Assembly (NCBI GenBank): GCA_021781775.1
Contig: JAJXWE010000014.1
Location: forward strand, 728 to 12,279
Source of the DNA: Pseudomonadota bacterium
Lineage (GTDB): Bacteria > Pseudomonadota > Gammaproteobacteria > Steroidobacterales > Steroidobacteraceae
Length of the DNA stretch: 11,552 nt
Direction of reading: 5' to 3'
In this document: piece by piece, positions 1 to 6,355 of the stretch
Numbering within the stretch: the stretch's first letter is position 1
Layout of the letters: each line of letters begins with the position of its first letter
The notes under the pieces: model-generated
What the model saw: only the letters and a program-made list of their open reading frames with translations
Told to the model about the DNA's origin: nothing
The model's database searches: none
Translations under genes and position numbers: made by a program

Positions 1-28
1 CTGCACCGTCCGTCGACGGACGGTGCAG
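1..28. repeat. perfect 28-bp palindrome at the window edge
   Basis: Bases 1-14 (ctgcaccgtccgtc) are the exact reverse complement of bases 15-28 (gacggacggtgcag), centred on GTCGAC with no spacer. It lies inside the reading frame of the sulfotransferase. Because it begins exactly at base 1, a longer inverted repeat could be cut by the edge, or the left arm could be a fold-back artefact at a contig end. The perfect complementarity is seen directly; its origin is not known. Confidence 0.9.
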
Positions 29-1860
29 CTTCGGTGCTGCGCAGGCTGTGCGAGGCGCACCCCGGTTGGGGGTCTGCGCAGCAGGAACTTGCTGAAGCGC
101 TCCGCGCGCTCGGACAGAGCGAGGCAGCCATCGAGGCGCTGCGGCGTGCGGTGGCGCTGCAGCCCGACTCGCCGTCGGCCTGTCTCGCGCTGGCAGACCA
201 CTTAACCGCAGCCGGTAACGGACCGGAAGGCGACGCCGCGTATGCGCGCTATATCAAGACGGCAGCCCGCGATCCGCACCTTCGCAAAGCCGCCGTCGCG
301 CTCAATGCGAATCGGGTTCCCGAAGCCCAGACGCTGTTGCGCGAACATCTGGTCCGCCACCCGACCGACGTCGCGGCACTGCGCATGCTGGCGGAGACGG
401 CCGCGCGTCTGCTGCGCTACCGGGAGGCGCGAATACTCCTGGAGCGCTGTCTGGCGCTCGCGCCGGGATTCGATGCGGCCCGGCACAACTACGCGACGGT
501 CCTTAACCGCGAGGGAAGATCTGAGCAGGCACTCAGCCAGTGCGACCAACTGCTCGCAAAGGAGCCGGAGAATCCCGGTTATCGCAGCCTCCGCGCTGCC
601 ATCTCGGCGAATCTTGGCAACTATGCGGATGCGATCGCGGGGTATGAATCGGTGCTCGCACAGTACCCACAGCAGCCGAAGCTGTGGATGAGCTACGGCC
701 ATGCGCTCAGAACCACCGGCAAGATACCCGAGTGCATCAACGCGTATCAGCGCGCCTTATCGATGGAGCCGGCGCTTGGTGAAGCGTGGTGGAGCCTTGC
801 GAACCTGAAGACGTTTCGCTTCAGCGATGCCGACGTGCGTACCATGCGCGAAGCGCTTGCGACCGACCGTCTCGACGACGATGACCGACTGCACTTCGAA
901 TTCGCGCTCGGCAAGGCGCTCGAGGACGCCGCCTCATACGAAGAATCGTTTGCCCACTACGCGAGGGGCAATGCACTGCGCCGCAAAGCGCACGGCTATG
1001 ACCCGGAGGAAAATACCGGTTTCGTTGGCCGTGCGAAGCAGCTGTTCACGACCCGGTTCTTCGCCGAGCGCGTCGGATCCGGTGCGCAGGCGCCCGATCC
1101 GATCTTCATTGTGGGTTTGCCGCGCGCGGGCTCGACATTGATTGAACAGATCCTTGCCAGTCATCCGCTCGTCGAAGGAACGATGGAGCTGCCTGAATTG
1201 CCGAAAATTGCCCGCGAGCTCGCAGGTCCGACGGAGGAGCAGGAGGAAGGGGCATTTCTGAAAACGGTCGCCTCGCTTGAGCGCGACGAGCTACGCGCAC
1301 TCGGCGAGCGATACCTGACCGAGACCCGTGTCACGCGCAAAACCGACGCGCCGTTCTTTATCGACAAGATGCCGAATAACTGCTTCTACGTCGGCCTGAT
1401 TCAACTCATTCTGCCGAACGCTGTGATCATCGATGCGCGGCGCCATCCGCTCGCCTGCGGTTTCTCGTGCTTCAAGCAGAACTTTGCGCGCGGTCAGTGG
1501 TTTACCTACGGACTCGAGGACATCGGGCGTTACTATCGCGATTACGTCGAGATGATAGCCCATTACGATGCCGTTCTCCCCGGCCGGGTCTGTCGGGTAC
1601 TCTACGAGAGCATGATCTCGGACACCGAGGCTGAAATCCGCCGGCTCCTGGCGCACTGCCGACTGCCGTTTCATGCTGAATGCTTGCGGTTTTACGAGAA
1701 CGAGCGGGCGGTGCGCACGGCCAGTTCCGAGCAGGTGCGCCAGCCCATTTTTCGCGAGGCGATCGACCAGTGGCGTCATTACGAACCCTGGCTCGGGCCG
1801 TTGAAGAGTGCTCTTGGAGAGATACTCACTGAATATCCACGGGTTCCGCATTTGCATTGA
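1..1860 (+). CDS. TPR-repeat sulfotransferase, 5' end cut by window edge
   Basis: The frame is open from base 1 to the TGA at 1858-1860, giving 619 visible residues. The N-terminal ~340 residues are tandem TPR helices (helix pairs ending in signatures such as AVALQPDSP, CLALAPGF and ALSMEPALGEAWW), a protein-protein interaction solenoid. The C-terminal ~250 residues are a PAPS-dependent sulfotransferase domain of the Sulfotransfer_3 type. The 5'-phosphosulfate loop IVGLPRAGSTLIEQ is at visible residues 370-383, a DKMPNN motif at 455-460, and a 3'-phosphate region DARRHPLACGFS at 478-489. The expected reaction is sulfate transfer from PAPS to a hydroxyl, possibly a tyrosine as in tyrosylprotein sulfotransferases; the substrate is unknown. 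A GTG at 34 is a possible start, but it lacks a Shine-Dalgarno, falls inside a TPR, and relatives I recall run ~60-80 residues further, so the true start is probably outside the window. The next gene, a TonB-dependent receptor, begins 75 bases downstream. Confidence 0.88.
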   Translation: MHRPSTDGAASVLRRLCEAHPGWGSAQQELAEALRALGQSEAAIEALRRAVALQPDSPSACLALADHLTAAGNGPEGDAAYARYIKTAARDPHLRKAAVALNANRVPEAQTLLREHLVRHPTDVAALRMLAETAARLLRYREARILLERCLALAPGFDAARHNYATVLNREGRSEQALSQCDQLLAKEPENPGYRSLRAAISANLGNYADAIAGYESVLAQYPQQPKLWMSYGHALRTTGKIPECINAYQRALSMEPALGEAWWSLANLKTFRFSDADVRTMREALATDRLDDDDRLHFEFALGKALEDAASYEESFAHYARGNALRRKAHGYDPEENTGFVGRAKQLFTTRFFAERVGSGAQAPDPIFIVGLPRAGSTLIEQILASHPLVEGTMELPELPKIARELAGPTEEQEEGAFLKTVASLERDELRALGERYLTETRVTRKTDAPFFIDKMPNNCFYVGLIQLILPNAVIIDARRHPLACGFSCFKQNFARGQWFTYGLEDIGRYYRDYVEMIAHYDAVLPGRVCRVLYESMISDTEAEIRRLLAHCRLPFHAECLRFYENERAVRTASSEQVRQPIFREAIDQWRHYEPWLGPLKSALGEILTEYPRVPHLH

Positions 1861-1923
1861 GACCGCGGCCGCGGCGGGGTGGAACCCACCTGACACGGTT
1901 GCACAATTGATCGATCACGATAT

Positions 1924-1929
1924 GGGGAG
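1924..1929 (+). promoter_or_regulatory. Shine-Dalgarno for the TonB-dependent receptor
   Basis: GGGGAG lies six bases before the ATG at 1936. It fixes this ATG as the start even though the resulting protein has an unusually long basic stretch before its hydrophobic signal-peptide core. Confidence 0.7.
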
Positions 1930-1935
1930 TCAAAA

Positions 1936-4536
1936 ATGACGCGCAGTCGACGTAGAAAGCTGGTTCGCGAACAGGTCAATCCGCACGGCAGAGAGGCATT
2001 GCGGGCGATTGTTCGGGCCGCTCTGCCGGTCGCATCCGCACTGTTCGCAGTCATCCCGGCGGCCCGGGCGCAGCAAGCCTCGACCTCGGACACGCTGCAG
2101 ACCATCGTAGTCACGGCGCAGAAGGTTCAGCAGAATCTGCAGAACGTGCCGATCGCGGTCGAGGCATTCGACAATCGCACACTGCGACGGCTCAATATTA
2201 CCGACATCGACGATTACGTCGAATTCGCGCCGACCATCTCATATGTGCGCAGCCAGGGTGAGGGCGGAAACGGCGAGCCTGGCTCGGCGCTGATCTATAT
2301 GCGGGGCGTGGTGAGCGGTGGCGACGGCAACCATTCCGGCTCCGAGCCGAGCGTGGGCGTGTATCTCGACGAGCAACCCGTAACCACCATTACCGGCCAG
2401 GTGCCGCTGCACCTGTACGACATCAGCCGCATCGAGGTGCTGGAGGGCCCCCAGGGTACCCTCTACGGAGCGAGTTCCGAAGCAGGCACGGTGCGCATCA
2501 TCACCAACAAGCCGGATCCCAGCAAGTTCTCGGCCGGCTACGACATCCAGGGAACACAGATACAGGGTGGCGGTCCGGGTGGGACGGTGCAGGGCTTCGT
2601 AAACATTCCGCTGTGGCAGGGTGCAGCGGTCCGTCTGGTTGGCTGGGACGAGCACGACGGCGGATTTATTAGTAACGTCGCCGGTACGGATGCCAATGGA
2701 TGCATCACGAATGGTGTGCGTACGTTCCCGAGCTGGGCGGGTCAGACAGCCGGTAGCTATAAAATCGGTACGGGACAAGGCTCGGTCGCTCCGTGTGCGA
2801 CCGGTGCGCCGATTGGTGCCGGGGCGATTACCAACGCGCCGTGGCGGAGCAAGAATTACAACACTGTTGATACTCGGGGAGGTCGCGCAGAGCTCTTATT
2901 CCATATCGGCAAAGACTGGACGATTTCGCCGACGTTCCAGGGCGAGTCGGACACCAGCACCGGAAGCTTCGGGTACGACCCTCAGGTGGGTTATCTGAAG
3001 ATCGTGCATTTCGGGCCGGAAAACTCTAGCGACAAGTGGCAGCAGACCGCGCTCACCATCGAGGGCAAGGTCAGCAATTTCGATATCGTCTACGCCGGTG
3101 GTTACCTTAAGCGCACCCAGCATTCGATAGCCGACTACAGCGATTACTCGGAATTCTACGACCGCGTCTACGGTTCTGGCGCTTATTACACGGGCAACAA
3201 TGGACTGCCGATCATGCCGCAGCAGTTCGTGGTTGGGGGCGGAAATTTCGAGCTCTGGAGTCAGGAGCTTCGTGTGACCACGCCACTCAACAAGCCAGTT
3301 CACGCGACGTTTGGCGGATTCCTCGAGCGACAGATGCACAACATCTGGCAGCTCTATACGATGCCGGGCTATGGCTGGACAAACATCAACGGCGGTAATC
3401 CCAACGGGCTCGCGACCAATCTGTCGATACCGGGATTCCCGAACGCGATCTGGCTCACCGACGAGCAGCGCGTGGATAGGGACCGGGCGGTCTACGGCCA
3501 GGTGACCTGGGACATCACTCACCAGTGGCACTTGACCGGGGGATTGCGCTGGTACAGCTACAAGAACTCTCTGTTTGGCTTCTATGGCTTCAACAAGAAC
3601 TTCTTTTCTGGCGAGGGAACCGGAACGTGCACCGGTCCGGCAGTGCTGAAGAACACGCCCTGCACCGACCTTAATGCCACGACCAGTGCGACGGGGACGG
3701 TCCCGAGAGTCAATCTGACGTACCAGATCACTCCTAACGCCATGGTGTATGCGACGTATTCGAAGGGATTTCGACCTGGCGGCGTCAACCGGATCGGCGG
3801 CAATATTCCGTATAAGGCGGATTTTCTCGTCAACTACGAAATCGGCTGGAAGACTCAATGGTTCGAGAATCGGCTGCGTTGGAACGGCTCGCTGTTCTGG
3901 GAAAATTGGAATAACTTCCAGTTCTCATTCCTCGGGCCGAACAGCGTTACCGAGATTGCCAACGGCGGCAACGCTCGCATCAAGGGCGTAGAGACGAGCG
4001 TTGCCTGGCTCGCCACGCGGCATCTGTACCTGAGCACGGATTTCACGTTCCTCGATCCGGTGCTGACGCAGAACTATTGCGGTCAGATCGGCGTCACGAG
4101 CTGTGCGAATCTGGTCACCTATGGACCGTTCCTGCCGGGAGGCCAGCTGGTCGGACCGCTCGCCGCGGCGGGAAGCAACCTGCCGGTGACGCCGAAGTTC
4201 AAGGGGAATTTCGTCGCGCGCTATTCGATGTCGCTCAACCAGAACTGGAAGGGGTATCTGCAGCTCTCGGGCATGTATCAGACGCAGACCGCGCCGGTGC
4301 TGCGGGCCGATGAGGTCTCGGTCATCGGCAACATGCCGCCCTATGCGCTGTTCAATCTGAAGGTTGGTGCGGACGGCGCGAACGGCATGCGCGTCAGCTT
4401 CTTCATCAACAATCTCATGAACCGTGTGGCACAGCTGTCGCGCTATACGCAGACCAACCCGCGTATCGACAATCAGGTGTACATCGTGCCGATGCAGCCG
4501 CGGACCTTCGGAGTCGAGTTCAGCCAGGACTTCTAA
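1936..4536 (+). CDS. TonB-dependent outer-membrane receptor
   Basis: This 866-residue protein is an outer-membrane beta-barrel transporter energised by TonB-ExbB-ExbD. A long positively charged n-region (residues 1-27) and a hydrophobic core precede a probable signal-peptidase site after A45 (AARA/QQ). A TonB-box-like TLQTIVVTA is at 53-61. The plug domain covers ~62-190, with the typical IEVLEGPQGTLYGASSEAG at 166-184 and RIITNKP after it. The rest is barrel, including GFRPGGVNR and the closing strand ending in phenylalanine (FGVEFSQDF), as expected for BAM recognition. Length and order of parts fit a complete member of the FecA-like/sphingomonad-type receptors. The ligand cannot be read from the sequence; iron chelate, glycan or peptide are all possible. 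It follows a TPR-sulfotransferase gene on the same strand, and a strong hairpin after the stop suggests the unit ends here. Confidence 0.95.
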   Translation: MTRSRRRKLVREQVNPHGREALRAIVRAALPVASALFAVIPAARAQQASTSDTLQTIVVTAQKVQQNLQNVPIAVEAFDNRTLRRLNITDIDDYVEFAPTISYVRSQGEGGNGEPGSALIYMRGVVSGGDGNHSGSEPSVGVYLDEQPVTTITGQVPLHLYDISRIEVLEGPQGTLYGASSEAGTVRIITNKPDPSKFSAGYDIQGTQIQGGGPGGTVQGFVNIPLWQGAAVRLVGWDEHDGGFISNVAGTDANGCITNGVRTFPSWAGQTAGSYKIGTGQGSVAPCATGAPIGAGAITNAPWRSKNYNTVDTRGGRAELLFHIGKDWTISPTFQGESDTSTGSFGYDPQVGYLKIVHFGPENSSDKWQQTALTIEGKVSNFDIVYAGGYLKRTQHSIADYSDYSEFYDRVYGSGAYYTGNNGLPIMPQQFVVGGGNFELWSQELRVTTPLNKPVHATFGGFLERQMHNIWQLYTMPGYGWTNINGGNPNGLATNLSIPGFPNAIWLTDEQRVDRDRAVYGQVTWDITHQWHLTGGLRWYSYKNSLFGFYGFNKNFFSGEGTGTCTGPAVLKNTPCTDLNATTSATGTVPRVNLTYQITPNAMVYATYSKGFRPGGVNRIGGNIPYKADFLVNYEIGWKTQWFENRLRWNGSLFWENWNNFQFSFLGPNSVTEIANGGNARIKGVETSVAWLATRHLYLSTDFTFLDPVLTQNYCGQIGVTSCANLVTYGPFLPGGQLVGPLAAAGSNLPVTPKFKGNFVARYSMSLNQNWKGYLQLSGMYQTQTAPVLRADEVSVIGNMPPYALFNLKVGADGANGMRVSFFINNLMNRVAQLSRYTQTNPRIDNQVYIVPMQPRTFGVEFSQDF

Positions 4537-4542
4537 GGCAAG

Positions 4543-4582
4543 CGTCCGCCGCTCCTTCCCGCCGGGGAAGGAGCGGCGGACG
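4543..4582 (+). terminator. 18-bp stem hairpin after the receptor gene
   Basis: The arms CGTCCGCCGCTCCTTCCC (4543-4560) and GGGAAGGAGCGGCGGACG (4565-4582) are perfectly complementary around a GCCG loop, beginning seven bases after the receptor stop codon. No U-tract follows; the next bases are acgttcgtcgtc. It probably terminates transcription or protects the 3' end of the receptor mRNA. A second small hairpin (GACGAC 4579-4584 / GTCGTC 4589-4594, loop GTTC) overlaps its right arm, so the two cannot form together. Confidence 0.8.
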
Positions 4583-4688
4583 ACGTTCGTCGTCAGTCCG
4601 GCTATGGAGATGCCGGACGCACCCCGGGACGTGGCGCACCTGGCGGGTGGTCACGCTCCCGTGACACGCGCTCGCAGCCGATCGATCT

Positions 4689-4763
4689 GCGGCGCAACGG
4701 CGTGCGCCGCTGCGGGCCATTGCAGATCGAGCGGGAACTTGAGACGCTTGCGCCTGCGGCGCA
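4689..4763. repeat. GCGGCGCA dyads upstream of the BlaI-like gene
   Basis: GCGGCGCA (4689-4696) and TGCGCCGC (4703-4710) form an 8-bp dyad with a six-base gap. The ten-mer CTGCGGCGCA at 4687-4696 recurs directly at 4754-4763, where it is part of a second, smaller dyad (TGCGCC 4749-4754 / GGCGCA 4758-4763). The sites sit 30-105 bases before the repressor start, where an autoregulatory operator would be expected. GC-rich DNA yields such dyads easily, and they do not match the AT-rich TACA/TGTA operators of Firmicute BlaI, so the operator role is only a guess. Confidence 0.3.
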
Positions 4764-4792
4764 GGGCCGCGCAGATCCGGTGCACATCGGCC

Positions 4793-5191
4793 GTGTCGGA
4801 GCGTCTGGAATTGGGGCCGCTCGAGCTCAAGGTCCTGGAGTCACTCTGGGGCCGGGGGCGGGCGGCGACCGTGCGGCATGTGCAGCCGTCGTTCCCCGGA
4901 CTCGCCTACACGACGCTGATGACGACCCTGGATCGGCTGTATCGCAAGGGAGTGCTGCGGCGCTGCCGTCTCGGCCGTGCTTTTGGCTATGAGCCACGCT
5001 GCTCCCGCGACGAGCTGTTCGGAGATATCATGTCCGGGCAGGTGAGCGATCTGCTGGCGAGCTGTCACGACAGCACCGCGCTGCTGTCGACCCTGGTGCA
5101 GGCGGTCGGCCATGCCGATGCCGAGTTGCTCGATGAGCTCGAGGCACTGGTTCGCACCGAGCGTCGGCGGCTGAGGTCCGACGACAAATGA
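4793..5191 (+). CDS. BlaI/MecI/CopY-family transcriptional repressor
   Basis: The protein has 132 residues from the GTG at 4793, the usual size for the family. A winged helix-turn-helix occupies roughly residues 5-70: LELKVLESLWGRG forms the first helix, YTTLMTTLDRLYRKG (39-53) is the family's recognition-helix signature, and the wing is RCRLGRAFGYEP. Residues ~72-128 are helical and charged, matching the dimerisation domain where BlaI and MecI are cleaved. It should bind operator DNA as a dimer and be released by proteolysis. The frame stays open upstream to 4424, but that stretch reads as unstructured arginine/alanine-rich sequence over the receptor end and the terminator, so the GTG that gives the canonical N-terminus is preferred; no good Shine-Dalgarno supports it. 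The stop overlaps the start of the M56 protease gene. Confidence 0.85.
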   Translation: MSERLELGPLELKVLESLWGRGRAATVRHVQPSFPGLAYTTLMTTLDRLYRKGVLRRCRLGRAFGYEPRCSRDELFGDIMSGQVSDLLASCHDSTALLSTLVQAVGHADAELLDELEALVRTERRRLRSDDK

Positions 5192-6123
5192 GCTTCGACG
5201 TCACGCTCACCCTGGTGGTGCTGGCGAGCTTCGGCCTCGCCAACGTGCTGCTCTCGGGGCTGCTCGCCCTCGGTTGGCGGCTCGGACTGATCGCGCGCAT
5301 GGTGCGTGCGGACGCGATCCTCGGCATCCGTCTGGTGCCAGCAGTCGGTTCGGCGCTTCTGGCCCTGACGATCGTGCTGCCGGCGTTCCTGCGTGACGAG
5401 CCTCCGCATGCGCACGACCGCCCGGGCGCGTTACTGATCGTCTCGGCAGCGCTGGCGGTCCTTGCGCTTATGGACGGTCTGCGGCGGGGCCGGCGGGCCT
5501 GGCGGGCGGCTCGGGAACTGGTGCCGGACGCAGCGCCGCTCGAGCGGTCTACGGCCGTGCAGGCCGAGGTGAGCGTCATCAATGTGACCGAGCCCGTGGT
5601 GGCGCTCGTCGGTGGGTGGCGGCAGCGCATCGTCGCGGCGCGCTGTGTCGAAGCCGCGTGCGACAGCGAGGAGTTCCGCCAGGTGATCGCACATGAGGCG
5701 GCCCACCGGGATGCCCGCGACAACCTGAAGCTCCTTGCCGTGCTGTCGATGCCGGACGTGCTGGCGTGGCTGCCCGCGGGCCGCGCGCTGACCGCGCAGT
5801 GGCGGGCCGCCACCGAGCTCGAGGCCGATGAGCGCGCGAGCGGTGCCGATCCTCGCAAGCGCGTGGCGCTGGCCTCCGCACTGATCAAGGTAGCGCGCCT
5901 GACCGTCGCGCGGGGCAGACCGCCACGAACGGTGCGCGCGTCCGGCCGTTTCGGCGGACTCGAGCACCGTATCCGGCGGCTGCTTGGCCCATCCACGGGC
6001 GGCGTGCGGGCATTCCCGGGACGGCGCGTCATGACCTCGACGCTGCTCGTCCCGCTGCTCGCCATGCCGCTGTATGCCCTGGTTCACCGGGTGATCGAAG
6101 TGTTGGTCGCCTTCGGACGTTGA
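5188..6123 (+). CDS. M56-family (BlaR1-like) membrane zinc metalloprotease without sensor domain
   Basis: This 311-residue integral membrane protein starts at an ATGA overlap with the repressor stop, implying translational coupling. Hydrophobic segments lie at about 6-29, 45-68 and 81-98, and a fourth at the C-terminus (282-309). Between the third and fourth lies the gluzincin domain with HEAAH at 169-173 (zinc ligands H169 and H173, catalytic E170) and an ELEADE segment at 210-215 that should supply the third ligand. This reproduces the BlaR1/MecR1 core, where the protease faces the cytosol and leads to cleavage of the paired repressor. The protein ends two residues after the fourth hydrophobic segment, so the extracellular penicillin-binding sensor of BlaR1 is absent and the signal is unknown. 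The family call is firm from HExxH plus the adjacent BlaI homologue; the target assignment is inference. Confidence 0.88.
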   Translation: MSFDVTLTLVVLASFGLANVLLSGLLALGWRLGLIARMVRADAILGIRLVPAVGSALLALTIVLPAFLRDEPPHAHDRPGALLIVSAALAVLALMDGLRRGRRAWRAARELVPDAAPLERSTAVQAEVSVINVTEPVVALVGGWRQRIVAARCVEAACDSEEFRQVIAHEAAHRDARDNLKLLAVLSMPDVLAWLPAGRALTAQWRAATELEADERASGADPRKRVALASALIKVARLTVARGRPPRTVRASGRFGGLEHRIRRLLGPSTGGVRAFPGRRVMTSTLLVPLLAMPLYALVHRVIEVLVAFGR

Positions 6124-6262
6124 GCGGCGGGCGCGCACGCGGCGCGCGGTGCGCTCTGCAGCGCGGCGGCCCGGACACTCGGCGCGAGCCGGCTCCCGGT
6201 GCTCATGACGGATCCTGTCGCGCACGGCGCGTGCGGGCAATAGTTCGGTCACGTTTGTGCGC

Positions 6263-6268
6263 TATGCT
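6263..6268 (+). promoter_or_regulatory. possible -10 element before the phosphoesterase gene
   Basis: TATGCT matches four of six sigma-70 -10 positions and lies in one of the few less GC-rich parts of the 232-base gap between the M56 gene and the phosphoesterase gene. No convincing -35 is found at 16-18 bases. Otherwise the gap (6124-6355) holds only short GC-rich dyads, such as GAGCCGGCTC at 6186-6195. Confidence 0.25.
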
Positions 6269-6345
6269 CCCGCCGCGATTCGGTGTGCCTGCGCCCGCGC
6301 CGAACCGCCCCGCCTTCCTGCGGTACGGAACGACGCGCGCAGCCT

Positions 6346-6351
6346 AAGGAG
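6346..6351 (+). promoter_or_regulatory. Shine-Dalgarno deciding the phosphoesterase start
   Basis: AAGGAG ends four bases before the ATG at 6356. The same frame is open back to 6257, but this site and the signal peptide that begins directly after the ATG select 6356 as the start. Confidence 0.75.
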
Positions 6352-6355
6352 TGCC

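Noticed and set aside
34..36. GTG at 34 as the start of the sulfotransferase
   Set aside because: There is no Shine-Dalgarno, the frame is open to base 1, and the start would fall inside a TPR helix; the gene most likely begins outside the window.
1899..1926. TTGCAC and TATGGG with a 16-base spacer as a promoter for the receptor gene
   Set aside because: The -10 would overlap the Shine-Dalgarno, so the transcript would lack the ribosome-binding site. The 12-bp palindrome at 1863-1874 and the 10-bp palindrome TGATCGATCA at 1908-1917 were also seen, but nothing ties them to a regulator.
2896..3858. Long minus-strand open frame (320 codons) opposite the receptor gene
   Set aside because: It is a shadow of the high-GC receptor gene, with no recognisable domain and no start context. 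The same applies to the long antisense frames at 5028-6065, 8321-9262 and 9653-10693.
4424..4792. Upstream extension of the BlaI-like reading frame
   Set aside because: It overlaps the receptor gene and the terminator hairpin and reads as low-complexity arginine/alanine sequence; the family begins near the GTG at 4793.
6120..6347. 75-codon open frame beginning at TTG over the M56 stop
   Set aside because: It is arginine/alanine-rich, has no ribosome-binding site, and fits GC-rich intergenic noise.
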